Below are positions 35,222-45,284 of a stretch of 64,000 nucleotides of DNA, one piece after another. The notes below the pieces were generated by a model. That model was not told the origin of the DNA, did not search any database, and worked only from the letters and a program-made list of their open reading frames with translations. This stretch comes from Fidelibacterota bacterium (GTDB taxonomy: Bacteria > Marinisomatota > Marinisomatia > Marinisomatales > S15-B10). Every line of letters starts with the position of its first letter. The first letter of the stretch is position 1. Location of the stretch: NCBI GenBank assembly GCA_002715465.1, contig PAYY01000009.1, positions 95,515 through 159,514 on the forward strand, read 5' to 3'. The translations under genes were made by a program, and so were the position numbers.

Positions 35222-37258
35222 ATGTTGACATTTTTAATTGTTATCTTGTCTGGCTTATTAGCACTCTTATTTGCTTTTTTTCGATCTAATTGGGTTAATA
35301 AACAAGACCCTGGAAATGAAAAAATGATCAATATCGGTTTAGCCGTTCGTGAAGGTGCTATGGCATTTTTGTCTAGAGAATATAAGGTTCTAGCAATATT
35401 TGTGCTTGCTGTTGCCATCTTTCTTGCTGCGGGCAATATTTCTCAAAGTACCAGCATGGTAGCTGTCAGTTTTATTGTAGGGGCCTTATGTAGTGGTTTT
35501 GCTGGTTTTTTTGGTATGAGGGTAGCAACTGCTGCAAATAATCGCACTACTCAAGCTGCAAGGCAAAGCCTTAATTCAGCACTATCTGTTGCGTTTGCTG
35601 GCGGATCTGTAATGGGCATGAGTGTAGTTGGACTTGGGATTTTAGGTCTTAGTTTATTATTTTATTTCTATAATGGATTGGAAGCGAAAGGAGAGGAGCT
35701 CCAACGAGTAATGACTCTTCTTTCTGGCTTTGCTATGGGGGCATCATCCATAGCTTTGTTTGCTAGAGTTGGTGGTGGTATATATACCAAGGCAGCTGAT
35801 GTAGGTGCAGATCTTGTTGGGAAAGTTGAAGCGGGAATCCCAGAGGATGACCCTAGAAATCCTGCCACTATTGCGGATAATGTTGGCGATAATGTAGGTG
35901 ATGTAGCTGGAATGGGTGCTGATTTATTCGAATCTTATGTTGGTTCCATAATTGGGGCAATGGTTTTAGCGGCAGCATCAAATGCTAGTAATCTGGTTAT
36001 GTTGCCTTTATATCTTGCTAGTTCGGGTATTTTTGTATCTATAATTGCTACTTTCTTTATTAGAACTAGAGAGGGTGGGAATCCTCAGAAGGCACTGAAT
36101 ACGGGTAGTTATGGTGCTGGTTTTTTGATGCTTATATCAAGTTATTTTATAATCGAAAATACTGTTCCTTCCTCAATCAATATTAATGATAAAATTGTAG
36201 AGTCAATTGATATTTTCGGTGCTACAATTGCTGGTTTAATTGCTGGTTTAACTATTGGAATGTTAACAGAATATTATACTGCTGAATCTAGAAATCCTGC
36301 CAGGAAAATTTCTAAATCTAGTGAGACCGGTTCAGCAACAAATATAATATCTGGTATTGCTAATGGGATGCAATCTACAGCTTTACCAGTGCTTACTTTA
36401 GCAATTGCAATTATTGTGGCATATGAACTTTCTGGTTTATATGGTATTGCTATTGCTGCATTAGGGATGCTCTCGACTACTGGCATCCAATTAGCCGTAG
36501 ATGCTTATGGGCCTATTGCTGATAATGCTGGCGGCTGTGCTGAGATGGCTGAGCTTCCTCCAGAAGTTAGAGAACGGACTGATAAGCTTGATGCTGTTGG
36601 GAATACTACTGCTGCTATAGGTAAGGGATTTGCTATTGGCTCGGCTGCTTTAACAGCCCTAGCACTTTTTAGCGCGTATCAGACAACTGTTGGTTTAGGA
36701 GCTATTGATATAATGAGACCTACTGTGATGGCCGGCTTGCTAATTGGAGGTTCGCTTCCTTTTCTTTTTTCTTCATTTGCAATGAAAGCTGTAGGAGAAG
36801 CTGCTTTTGAGATGATTGAAGAAGTAAGGCGACAATTCAGAGATATTTCGGGCCTTTTGGAAGGTAAAGCAAAAGCCGATTATGCACGCTGTGTAGATAT
36901 TGCTACTTCTGCAGCTATAAAAAGAATGATAGCACCGGGTTTGCTTGCCGTGTTAACGCCAATATTTTTTGGTTTAATATTAAAAGATCCTGAAATGCTA
37001 GGAGGTGTACTTGCAGGGGTAACAGTTACTGGTGTATTACTTGCGATCTTTATGGCTAATGCAGGAGGTGCTTGGGATAATGCAAAAAAATACATTGAAA
37101 GTGGTGCTCATGGTGGAAAGGGTAGTAATGCCCATAAAGCTGCTGTTGTAGGTGATACTGTAGGAGATCCATTTAAAGATACAGCAGGCCCCTCTTTAAA
37201 TATTTTAATAAAACTAATGTCTGTGGTATCACTGGTGATTGCGCCTTTGATATCTTAA
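35222..37258 (+). CDS. hppA: Membrane-bound ion-pumping pyrophosphatase, K+-dependent type
   Basis: This integral membrane enzyme couples pyrophosphate hydrolysis to H+ and/or Na+ export; it has about 16 membrane helices over 678 aa. The pyrophosphate site is seen in [50 protein letters not shown] and the C-terminal [15 protein letters not shown]. The region [16 protein letters not shown] has Ala at the position that is Lys in K+-independent enzymes, so I predict the K+-dependent class; whether Na+ or H+ is pumped is not resolved by eye. It sits between pth and rpsF, interrupting an otherwise common translation-gene order. Such enzymes recycle energy from PPi released by biosynthesis. Confidence 0.97.
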   Translation: MLTFLIVILSGLLALLFAFFRSNWVNKQDPGNEKMINIGLAVREGAMAFLSREYKVLAIFVLAVAIFLAAGNISQSTSMVAVSFIVGALCSGFAGFFGMRVATAANNRTTQAARQSLNSALSVAFAGGSVMGMSVVGLGILGLSLLFYFYNGLEAKGEELQRVMTLLSGFAMGASSIALFARVGGGIYTKAADVGADLVGKVEAGIPEDDPRNPATIADNVGDNVGDVAGMGADLFESYVGSIIGAMVLAAASNASNLVMLPLYLASSGIFVSIIATFFIRTREGGNPQKALNTGSYGAGFLMLISSYFIIENTVPSSININDKIVESIDIFGATIAGLIAGLTIGMLTEYYTAESRNPARKISKSSETGSATNIISGIANGMQSTALPVLTLAIAIIVAYELSGLYGIAIAALGMLSTTGIQLAVDAYGPIADNAGGCAEMAELPPEVRERTDKLDAVGNTTAAIGKGFAIGSAALTALALFSAYQTTVGLGAIDIMRPTVMAGLLIGGSLPFLFSSFAMKAVGEAAFEMIEEVRRQFRDISGLLEGKAKADYARCVDIATSAAIKRMIAPGLLAVLTPIFFGLILKDPEMLGGVLAGVTVTGVLLAIFMANAGGAWDNAKKYIESGAHGGKGSNAHKAAVVGDTVGDPFKDTAGPSLNILIKLMSVVSLVIAPLIS

Positions 37259-37269
37259 AAGGAGTATTA

Positions 37270-37662
37270 ATGAGATATTACGAAACACTTTATATTGTTC
37301 ATCCGGATTATGAGGATTCTCGTTTAGATGAATTAAAAGAGATGGTAGATAAAAGAGTAAAAGAACACGGCGCGGATATTGTTAACTCTTATGTATGGGG
37401 TAAACGTAAATTGGCTTATGATGTTGAAAGATATCGATATGGAACTTATATGATATTACAATATTCGGCTAAAACTCCATTCGTTAATAATTTAAATAAT
37501 TGGATGGAACTACAAACCCAAATATTAGCCTATATGACTACACGACTTGATAGTGCCCCTCTAATTAAAGAAAATAATGGTCGCGATGAATCTGTTAAGA
37601 AACTTGATAATGACACACAAAAAGTTATTGAACAACCCGAAGAATTAGAGGAGAGTAAATAA
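37270..37662 (+). CDS. rpsF: Ribosomal protein bS6
   Basis: This small-subunit protein starts M-R-Y-Y-E-T-L-Y-I-V-H-P, the usual bS6 beginning, and has the SYVWGKRKLAYDVERYRYGTYM core with its RNA- and bS18-binding strands. At 130 aa it carries an acidic C-terminal extension after about residue 95. AAAAGGAG precedes the ATG. Its stop shares an A with the rpsR start (TAATG). Confidence 0.96.
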   Translation: MRYYETLYIVHPDYEDSRLDELKEMVDKRVKEHGADIVNSYVWGKRKLAYDVERYRYGTYMILQYSAKTPFVNNLNNWMELQTQILAYMTTRLDSAPLIKENNGRDESVKKLDNDTQKVIEQPEELEESK

Positions 37663-37892
37663 TGGCATTTATTGGACGTGGCCGTGTCTGCAAGTTTTGT
37701 GAAGATCACAGCCTTGATATCGATTATAAAAATGTTAAACTAATAAGAAAATTTATTAATGATCAGGGTAAAATTATTCCTGGTCGTATAACGGGAACTT
37801 GTTCCAGACACCAGCGGAACTTGACAAGTGCTATAAAAAAAGCTAGAAACATTGCACTTCTTTCATATTCTGGAAATGAGTTCAGTGGTTAG
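37662..37892 (+). CDS. rpsR: Ribosomal protein bS18
   Basis: This 76-aa bS18 contains the conserved IDYKNVKLIRKFINDQGKI segment and the RITGTCSRHQRNLTSAIKKAR block. An N-terminal C-K-F-C motif suggests a zinc-binding (C+) form, although only three Cys are present: two at the N-terminus and one in G-T-C-S-R-H, with the nearby His as the likely fourth ligand. It is coupled to rpsF; rplI follows after 20 bases. Confidence 0.95.
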   Translation: MAFIGRGRVCKFCEDHSLDIDYKNVKLIRKFINDQGKIIPGRITGTCSRHQRNLTSAIKKARNIALLSYSGNEFSG

Positions 37893-37912
37893 TAAAAAGG
37901 AAACATCTAATT

Positions 37913-38356
37913 ATGGAAGTAATTTTAAAAGAAAAAGTTGATAAACTTGGCGATGTAGGTGAACTTGTACGTGTGAAAGATGGATATGCTCGTAATTATC
38001 TGATACCCAAAGGCTTAGTCGTGAAAGCAACTCCAGGAAATTTAAAAGTTATCGAAAATTTAAAGCTACATATTGCCCAACGTAAAACTAAAGAGGCTTC
38101 TCAACATCAATTGATTGCTGATAAGCTATCTAAATTAAAACTTACAGTACCTGTAAAGGTAGGTGATGATGATCGTTTATTCGGATCTGTTACAGCAATT
38201 ACAATCAATGAATTGCTTGTTGATCAAGGTTTTAAAATAGATCGTAAATCTATTTATCTTGAAGATCCAATTAAATCATTAGGGTTACACAATGTGACAA
38301 TTAAGCTACATCCAGATATTAAGACAGAGTTAAAAGTTTATGTCATAAAAGAGTAG
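37913..38356 (+). CDS. rplI: Ribosomal protein bL9
   Basis: This 147-aa large-subunit protein has the usual two lobes joined by a long helix. The N-terminal lobe is M-E-V-I-L-K-E-K-V-D-K-L-G-D-V-G-E followed by VKDGYARNYLIPKGLV; the C-terminal lobe has DDRLFGSVTAITI and ends with the HPDIKTELKVYVIKE strand. It ends the rpsF-rpsR-rplI set. The 85 bases before priA show no clear terminator. Confidence 0.96.
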   Translation: MEVILKEKVDKLGDVGELVRVKDGYARNYLIPKGLVVKATPGNLKVIENLKLHIAQRKTKEASQHQLIADKLSKLKLTVPVKVGDDDRLFGSVTAITINELLVDQGFKIDRKSIYLEDPIKSLGLHNVTIKLHPDIKTELKVYVIKE

Positions 38357-38441
38357 TTTTATCCTTTATAGTATTTTAATTATCTCTTCTTTGGATTAGA
38401 GTTTTTGTTGCAAGGTTCTAATCTCCCGCACATTTTTTTTT

Positions 38442-40673
38442 ATGTTTGCTGATGTTTCCTTTCCTATCTCGAGTTGGAAAACGTTTACTTATAGCGTTCC
38501 TTCTGACTTTCATTCAATTATTCAAATCGGTTGTCGTGTAATTGCACCACTAGGTAATCGGAGAAAAGTACAAGGTGTAGTTGTAGGAATAAATAAGACT
38601 CCTAAATTTAAAGGGGGGCTTCAACCAATATATGAAATTATGGATGACACTCCTATTTTAGATGAAACATTATGGAAGCTTATATGTTGGGTAAGCAATT
38701 ATTATCTAACACCATTAGGGCAGGTGGTTCGTTCAGCTGTACCATCAGAAATATCACGGGATTTTCATACTTCGTCTATATTGAAAGTTAATATAATCTC
38801 TAAAGATAAGCGGATCATTGAAAAGTTAGAAAAAACAGCTCCTAGACAGTATGAAATTTATCAAACAATCTATAATCTAGGGGGGTCGGCACTTTTAAAA
38901 AATATTTCTAATGTATATCCTACCGCAAGGACAATATGTCGCATACTTGAGAAAAAGAAATTGATTAGTATTGATAAGGTTAGTAAAGAACCTACTCTTG
39001 AAAATCTACAAGTTAATAGGATTCGATCTCCAATTAATCTTACTAAAGCCCAACAAAACATTGCTAATAAAATAATGAGTTCAATTCAAAATAAGGATTA
39101 TTCACCTTACCTACTTCATGGTGTTACTGGTAGTGGTAAGACAGAAATTTATATCCATCTTGCTAAAGAAATAGAAAAGTTAGATAAAACGTCAATCATA
39201 CTCTTGCCAGAGATTGCTTTAACTCCTCAGATAGCTGGAAGATTTTATTCTACATTTAAAGATAGGATTGCAGTATGGCACAGTAGAATGACTGGAACAG
39301 AGAGAAGTTGGGTTTGGCGACAAATTTGTGGTGGAAAGTATTCTGTTATAGTGGGGGCTAGAAGTGCTGTATTCACTCCAATGAAGAATCTTGGATTAAT
39401 TGTAGTTGATGAAGAACAGGAAAGTAGTTTCAAACAACAAAGTCCAGCTCCAAGGTATCATGCCCGTGATGTTGCGCTTATGCGAGCCAAAATTAGTAAC
39501 GCAGTTGCAATTCTTTCTGGGGCTACTCCTAGTTTGGAATCTTTTTACAATCAGTTCGAAGGAAAATTGGAATATCTTCAACTTTCATCAAGATTTGGAA
39601 ATGCTATTTATCCTAAGGTACATGTCGTTGACTTGAAAAAAGAGCGGAAAAAACGAGAGAATCACTCTATTATATTTTCACAATTATTAAGTGAAAAGAT
39701 TGCTGATCGTTTAGATCGAAAGGAACAAATTATTTTATTGCAAAACAGACGTGGATTTTCACCAGTATTGATTTGTGAGAATTGTGAAGAAATTCAAATG
39801 TGCTTTAATTGTCAAATTACACTCACATTTCATAAATCTGAAAATAAGGTTAAATGTCATTATTGTGATTATTGTAAGCCTTTTCCTGTTTTATGCAGAC
39901 AATGCACAGGTGTATTAAGACTTGGAGGAACTGGGACCCAGAAAGTAGAAGAAATATTGTTGCGTATGTTTCCAGGTGTTAAATGTCTTAGAATGGATCT
40001 TGACACGACTAGGCGCAAAGGAAGCTATACTTCAATTTTAAACCAATTTAGTTCTGGGGAATATGATATTCTTCTTGGGACTCAAATGATTGCTAAAGGT
40101 TTGGACTTTCCAAATGTTACCTTAGTAGGTGTGGTAAATGCTGATACGGGTCTTTTTTTACCTGATTTTCGGGCTGGAGAACGAACTTTTCAGTTAATAT
40201 ATCAGGTTGCTGGTCGCTCAGGCCGTGGGAATAAGCCAGGTGAAGCGGTTATTCAAACTAGCTACCCTGACGACCCAGCAATAAAATTTGCTTGTCAACT
40301 CGACATAGAAAATTACTATAAGGTTTGTATGAATGAAAGAGAAGAGCTCATGTATCCACCATTTAGCTGGATGGCTAGGCTAGAATTGTCAGGGCTAGAA
40401 CAACAGGGAGTAAAGCTGAGAGCTATGAATCTTGCAAAAGATTTGCAAGAAAAAACTAAATTACTTGAGATCATTGGTCCAGCACCATGCCCATTAGAAC
40501 GAATCAGAGGTCGTTTCCGTTATCAAGTAATTCTTAAATCGCGAAAAGATTCAGATAAGAATGGTCAACAGTTAAGGGGATTTTTGGAAAACAATTTTAG
40601 GAAAACGGATAATAAATATGAACACTCAGGTGTAAAAATTAATGTTGATGTTGATCCTGTATCACTACTTTAA
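38442..40673 (+). CDS. priA: Primosomal replication restart helicase PriA
   Basis: This superfamily 2 helicase reloads the replisome at stalled forks. The N-terminal 3'-DNA-binding domain begins M-F-A-D-V-S-F-P and includes FTYSVPSDF. Walker A LLHGVTGSGKTEIYI lies near residue 227 and the D-E-E-Q box (VVDEEQESSFKQ) near residue 325. The eight-Cys zinc-binding insertion runs CENCEEIQMCFNC ... CHYC ... CRQC around residues 447-490, followed by LLGTQMIAKGLDFPNV and VAGRSGRGNKPG. It is 743 aa, full length. A run of nine T directly precedes the ATG and no good ribosome-binding site is visible. Confidence 0.97.
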   Translation: MFADVSFPISSWKTFTYSVPSDFHSIIQIGCRVIAPLGNRRKVQGVVVGINKTPKFKGGLQPIYEIMDDTPILDETLWKLICWVSNYYLTPLGQVVRSAVPSEISRDFHTSSILKVNIISKDKRIIEKLEKTAPRQYEIYQTIYNLGGSALLKNISNVYPTARTICRILEKKKLISIDKVSKEPTLENLQVNRIRSPINLTKAQQNIANKIMSSIQNKDYSPYLLHGVTGSGKTEIYIHLAKEIEKLDKTSIILLPEIALTPQIAGRFYSTFKDRIAVWHSRMTGTERSWVWRQICGGKYSVIVGARSAVFTPMKNLGLIVVDEEQESSFKQQSPAPRYHARDVALMRAKISNAVAILSGATPSLESFYNQFEGKLEYLQLSSRFGNAIYPKVHVVDLKKERKKRENHSIIFSQLLSEKIADRLDRKEQIILLQNRRGFSPVLICENCEEIQMCFNCQITLTFHKSENKVKCHYCDYCKPFPVLCRQCTGVLRLGGTGTQKVEEILLRMFPGVKCLRMDLDTTRRKGSYTSILNQFSSGEYDILLGTQMIAKGLDFPNVTLVGVVNADTGLFLPDFRAGERTFQLIYQVAGRSGRGNKPGEAVIQTSYPDDPAIKFACQLDIENYYKVCMNEREELMYPPFSWMARLELSGLEQQGVKLRAMNLAKDLQEKTKLLEIIGPAPCPLERIRGRFRYQVILKSRKDSDKNGQQLRGFLENNFRKTDNKYEHSGVKINVDVDPVSLL

Positions 40674-40679
40674 AATATA

Positions 40680-41573
40680 ATGTACCGTTTTATAATTGTA
40701 TTTTTTGCAATAGTGCCGCTTTCTGCTCAAACAGCTTATGCCTCACTTGATATCTCTTATCATTTTCGATCCATTGGAATGAGTGGAAGTGGTTTATCAG
40801 ATCTCTCAAGTTCTGATGCTTCAAATCTTAACCCGGCATTATTATCTAGATCAAACAAAGCTTTAATTATTTCAGCTATTCAATATCCAGCTTCAATTAG
40901 AACACATTTTTTTGAATTTCGAACAAAATGGAATAGTTGGTATTTATCAACAACTTACAAAGGTGTGAATTATGGAGACTTCTTAGAACGTGATATTAAT
41001 GGAGAACAGTTAGGTAATTTTTCAGCTAGTGATGCATGGATCGCTTTTGCTTTTGCGAGGAAATTAGCTCCCTTTTCGGATATTGGATTTTCTACAGGTC
41101 TTTTTCAAAGTCGTATTGGAACGTTAGAATCTTTTTTGGGTTTAATTACCTTTGGTTCTAGAGTTTCAATACCTAAGACATCTACATCGATAGGAGTAAC
41201 GATTAGGAACATAGGTATAGCTTTGGAGTCATTTACTTCATATAAAGAAGATATACCCACATCAGTTTCAATAGGGCTGACACATGAATTACGATATTTA
41301 CCTTTATTGTTATCAGTAGATGCTATCTGGTGGAGAGATAAAAATATGGTGAAAATTGGGGGTGAATTTTCAATATCAGAAAATTTATTCTTGTATTTAG
41401 GCACTAATTCACTAAGAAATGAACTCCAAATAGAACGATTGTGGATGGATATAAGTTCTGGTATTTCAATGGGAATCGCTTATGATATAAATCAAATGTC
41501 ATTAGGTTTTTCGTTTGCTAATAATGGTGTTGGAGGAATCATGTTAGGGCTTGGTTTTGCAAGGAAATTTTAA
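40680..41573 (+). CDS. PorQ/PorV-like outer-membrane beta-barrel protein
   Basis: A signal peptide covers about residues 1-22 (cleavage near A-Y-A-S). Alternating hydrophobic strands, many Gly/Ser/aromatic residues and a C-terminal Phe (A-R-K-F) indicate an outer-membrane barrel. The early string SDLSSSDASNLNPALLS resembles the D-A-S-x-x-x-x-N-P-A-x-L signature of the PorV/PorQ family, and the mid region with IRNIGIALESFTSY and a run of Pro before V-S-I-G-L also fits PorQ. In Bacteroidetes such proteins serve type IX secretion; no other type IX gene is seen here. It follows priA by six bases. Confidence 0.7.
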   Translation: MYRFIIVFFAIVPLSAQTAYASLDISYHFRSIGMSGSGLSDLSSSDASNLNPALLSRSNKALIISAIQYPASIRTHFFEFRTKWNSWYLSTTYKGVNYGDFLERDINGEQLGNFSASDAWIAFAFARKLAPFSDIGFSTGLFQSRIGTLESFLGLITFGSRVSIPKTSTSIGVTIRNIGIALESFTSYKEDIPTSVSIGLTHELRYLPLLLSVDAIWWRDKNMVKIGGEFSISENLFLYLGTNSLRNELQIERLWMDISSGISMGIAYDINQMSLGFSFANNGVGGIMLGLGFARKF

Positions 41574-41694
41574 TAAAAAGAATATTTTATAATTAATTCT
41601 TAACCAAAGCTATCATACTACTATCCGTTTATCCTAGGTTGTCTATCGTTATTAGTTCTATAACTTCAAGCAAACAATTAATAAATATACTTTT

Positions 41695-43062
41695 ATGAAC
41701 ACACAAGGGGAAAAAGAATCTCGATTAAATGAATTTTTAGATAATCCAAAAAAAGGACTGTGGACTTTAGCTACACCTATAATGTTGGGGATGATGGTTC
41801 AAACTATTTATTTAATGGTAGATATGTTTTTTGTTGGTCAGGTAAGTTCCGATGCATTAACAGCACTAGCTTTTAATCTTCCACTTGTTTTCTTTGGTTT
41901 AGGTTTAGTTTTTGGTATTGGCTCTGGTGTAACGGCCGTGATTGCTCAATATATAGGTGCTCAAGAAAAAAGTAATGCAGATAACACCGCTTCCCATGCA
42001 ATATTATTAGGGTTGGCTTTAGGAATTTTTTGCACATTTTTAGGTTTGTCTAAGGGTAAAACAATATTAACATTCCTTGGTATCCCCTCATCTATTTTAC
42101 CTCTGGCTTGGGATTATTTTAGTGTTATTGCCATAGCGTATACTTTCCTTGTTCTTTCAGTTTTTTTTAGATCAATCCTTTCTGGTGAAGGTGATATGAA
42201 AACCCCTATGATAATTCAAGGTTCTGGAACAATACTTAATATTGTATTAGATCCCATTTTCATATTTTATTTGGAATTAGGGGTTAAAGGTGCTGCTATT
42301 GCAACAGCGGTTTGCCAGATTTCAGTTGCAATTATTTTTGCATATATTATGTTAGTAAAGCAACTCAGCTATATCAAATTACCCTTTAACAACTTTTCTT
42401 TTTCAAGTTTAATTTTAGTAAAGATATTTAAGATTGGTATTCCTGCCTCTTTCTCAATGATAATTATGGCTTTAGGAAGCGGGATTTTTAATAGGATTGT
42501 TGTTATGTTTTCAAGTGAAGCAGTGGCTGGATACCAAATTGGAATGCGTATTGATCATATTTTCCTTATTCCTGCAATTTCTATATCCACAAGTCTTGTT
42601 ACGTTGGTAGGAATGTTTTATGGAGCAAAACGTTATGATCTCGTTAAGTTAACAACCATTTATTCACTTAAGAGTTGTGTAATAATTGCGATTGGAATAG
42701 GATCCTTTTTTTTCTTTACTGCACCAACATTTATTGGAATTTTTAGTGATAATCAATCTATTAAGGAAATTGGAATTCAGTATCTTCGTTATTTTGTTTT
42801 TGGATATCCTTTTATAGCCATTAGCATGATAAGTGGAAGGACCCTTCAAGGGTTAGGAAACGGTATCCCTATGTTGGTACTTACTTTCATGCGTGTATTA
42901 CTTGTAAGTGTTACTCTTTCTCTTTATTTCATTTTAATTCTGAACAAGTCAATTGAATGGGTATGGATAGCTCAACTAATCTCTGTAGTTCTAGCTGCAA
43001 TCGTGTCAGTAGTTTGGTTAATTACAGTTTTGAAAAATTTAGAAGAAAAAAAACTTAATTGA
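41695..43062 (+). CDS. MATE family efflux transporter
   Basis: This is a 455-aa, 12-helix Na+- or H+-driven multidrug/metabolite exporter of the MATE (MOP) superfamily. The first helix region PIMLGMMVQTIYLMVDMFFVG is the standard MATE opening, followed by ALAFNLPLVFFGLGLVFGIGSG. The second half repeats the pattern with IGIPASFSMIIMALGSGIFNRI and GRTLQGLGNGIPM. It is likely an inner-membrane antiporter; the substrate is unknown. The 121-base spacer before it is AT-rich and may carry its promoter. It stands alone in its orientation group. Confidence 0.94.
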   Translation: MNTQGEKESRLNEFLDNPKKGLWTLATPIMLGMMVQTIYLMVDMFFVGQVSSDALTALAFNLPLVFFGLGLVFGIGSGVTAVIAQYIGAQEKSNADNTASHAILLGLALGIFCTFLGLSKGKTILTFLGIPSSILPLAWDYFSVIAIAYTFLVLSVFFRSILSGEGDMKTPMIIQGSGTILNIVLDPIFIFYLELGVKGAAIATAVCQISVAIIFAYIMLVKQLSYIKLPFNNFSFSSLILVKIFKIGIPASFSMIIMALGSGIFNRIVVMFSSEAVAGYQIGMRIDHIFLIPAISISTSLVTLVGMFYGAKRYDLVKLTTIYSLKSCVIIAIGIGSFFFFTAPTFIGIFSDNQSIKEIGIQYLRYFVFGYPFIAISMISGRTLQGLGNGIPMLVLTFMRVLLVSVTLSLYFILILNKSIEWVWIAQLISVVLAAIVSVVWLITVLKNLEEKKLN

Positions 43063-43148
43063 ATCATTAATAAAAACTCTTTATTTACATCTAAAGAAAT
43101 AATATTATTGGTTTGCAACCTAGGTAATACTTTGATTTAAATTTCGCA

Positions 43149-45284
43149 ATGGAATTGTCAAAACATTTATTTTCAACATTTTTTATAATTTTATTATTTA
43201 ATTCCTGTACTTCGCCTCCATTGTCGAAAGAAGTCGCAGAACTTTCAAAGAAATATAATACAACTATTTATCGAGATTCATGGGGTGTGCCACATATTTA
43301 TGGAAAAACTGATACAGATGTTGCTTTCGGTTTAGCGTATGCTCATGCCCAAGATGACATAAAAAATATAGAACTGTCAGTTATGGCTGCCAGGGGTAAG
43401 ATGGCTAAATATCATGGTAAAGAAGGTATTGGGTTAGATTTTCTAGTAAAACTTTTTAGACTTGTTGAAACTGTTGAAGAAAAATATTATGAAGATCTTT
43501 CAATGAGTGTAAGAAAGGTCTGTGAAGCTTATTCTGAAGGGATTAATTATTATGCAAGTCTTTATCCAAATAATGTCACATTGGATCTTTATCCAATCAA
43601 TGGAAAAGATATTGTAGCTGGTTTTTCATTGAAATCAACCTTTTTTTTTGGTCTTGATAACGTAGTGAAGCGATTGATGAGTAGTAATAAACGAGAAAAT
43701 TTTGTTCTAAATGATCAAGAAATCATTCTTGCAGATCTTTTTGGTGGCGCTCCAATAGGATCCAATGGTTTTGCTATTTCTTCAAAAAAAACAGCTGATA
43801 GTTCCACATTTTTTATGTCTAACAGCCATCAACCTTGGAATGGACCTCTTTCTTGGTATGAAGCTCATGTCCATAGTGAACAAGGATGGGAAGTATCAGG
43901 AGCACTTTTTCCAGGTATGCCAGTTTTTGGTGTCGGTCATGATAAGAATAAAGCTTGGACACACACAGTAAATCATCCTGATCTTATTGATGTCTATGAA
44001 TTAGAGATCAATCCGAACAATAAGTATCAATATAAATTTGATGGACGTTGGATTGATTTAGAAAAATTCATTATCCCAATTCAAGTTAAACTGTGGGGTG
44101 ATCTTAAATGGACGTTCAAAAGAGAAGGCCTTTGGTCATTCCATGGACCAGTATTACGTCGGCCATTCGGCACTTTTGCAATTAGGTACTCAAATTTAGA
44201 AGATATAAGAACTATTGATCAATGGTATAAAATAAATAAGGCAAAAAATTTAGATATGTTTTTGGAAGCAATGGAAATGACAGCTATTCCTAGTCTAAAT
44301 ACTATCTACGCTGATCGAGAGTCAAATATTTTTTATATTTACAACGGTCGTTTTCCAGAACGTAATGAGGAATTTAACTGGGAACACCTAATTCCTGGTG
44401 ATACATCAGTAGTAGTATGGGATAGTTTTTTACCTTTTTCCAGTCTTCCCCAAGTTTTAAATCCTGAAGCTGGTTTTGTTCAGAATTGTAATCATACTCC
44501 TTTTATGTCTACTGGTAATGGTGAAAATCCTGATTCAACTAGTTTTTCACATACAATGGGAATTGAGACACATAACACGAATAGGTCACTTAGGGCTCAA
44601 GAAATATTTAGTAAGGATAGTTCTATTACATTTGATGAATTTTTAGCTGCGAAATACGATCTTTATTATTCTGAAAATTCTCATCAGGTGCAGATGAAAA
44701 ATAAGATTGTTGAAGAAGTGGAAACTTCTGATCCAATGTTAAGAGATGCCATTAATTTAATAGCCTCCTGGGATAATAGAATGAATATTGAAAATAAACA
44801 GGCTGCTATAGTAATTATAACTCTTTATGAATTAAGAGAATATTTTATTAAAGGTCGTGATTTTCCTGATAAAAAAATAATGAAAAATGCTGTAAAAAAT
44901 GCGGCAGATTATCTGATGAAGTTTTATGGAGAATTAGAAGTTGAATTAGGACAAGTACAACGTCTAATAAGAGGAGAGAAAAGTTATCCCCTTTCAGGTG
45001 GCCCAGATATACTTAGGGCTATATATTCTGAATCTAATAGCAATGGGAAATTTGTAGGGAAAGCAGGTGATAGTTATATACTAGCAGTAAAATGGGATAT
45101 GAATGGGGAAATGCAGTCTTTTAGTGGACAACCTTTCGGAACTTCCACAAATGATATAACATCATCTCATTACAATGACCAATCAGAGCTTTTTTCTAAC
45201 CATCAATTGAAACCAGTTTGGTTTAATTTAGATGACATAAAAGCAAATTTAGAGCAAGTATATGAACCAGGTAAAGAAAAATGA
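43149..45284 (+). CDS. Penicillin acylase family (S45) lipoprotein, acyl-homoserine-lactone-acylase-like
   Basis: This is the second S45 Ntn-hydrolase of the window, 711 aa. A lipobox-like LLFNSC ends the leader, so the protein is probably a lipoprotein. The alpha chain begins with TTIYRDSWGVPHIYG and AYAHAQDDIKNIEL, the order typical of the acyl-homoserine-lactone/aculeacin acylase branch. The autoprocessing site is GGAPIG|SNGF with Ser205 as nucleophile. MPVFGVGHDKNKAWTHTVN follows, and NCNHTPFMSTG lies further on. It would hydrolyse amide-linked acyl chains; signal quenching is possible but unproven. Its stop overlaps the next gene's ATG (ATGA). Confidence 0.92.
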   Translation: MELSKHLFSTFFIILLFNSCTSPPLSKEVAELSKKYNTTIYRDSWGVPHIYGKTDTDVAFGLAYAHAQDDIKNIELSVMAARGKMAKYHGKEGIGLDFLVKLFRLVETVEEKYYEDLSMSVRKVCEAYSEGINYYASLYPNNVTLDLYPINGKDIVAGFSLKSTFFFGLDNVVKRLMSSNKRENFVLNDQEIILADLFGGAPIGSNGFAISSKKTADSSTFFMSNSHQPWNGPLSWYEAHVHSEQGWEVSGALFPGMPVFGVGHDKNKAWTHTVNHPDLIDVYELEINPNNKYQYKFDGRWIDLEKFIIPIQVKLWGDLKWTFKREGLWSFHGPVLRRPFGTFAIRYSNLEDIRTIDQWYKINKAKNLDMFLEAMEMTAIPSLNTIYADRESNIFYIYNGRFPERNEEFNWEHLIPGDTSVVVWDSFLPFSSLPQVLNPEAGFVQNCNHTPFMSTGNGENPDSTSFSHTMGIETHNTNRSLRAQEIFSKDSSITFDEFLAAKYDLYYSENSHQVQMKNKIVEEVETSDPMLRDAINLIASWDNRMNIENKQAAIVIITLYELREYFIKGRDFPDKKIMKNAVKNAADYLMKFYGELEVELGQVQRLIRGEKSYPLSGGPDILRAIYSESNSNGKFVGKAGDSYILAVKWDMNGEMQSFSGQPFGTSTNDITSSHYNDQSELFSNHQLKPVWFNLDDIKANLEQVYEPGKEK

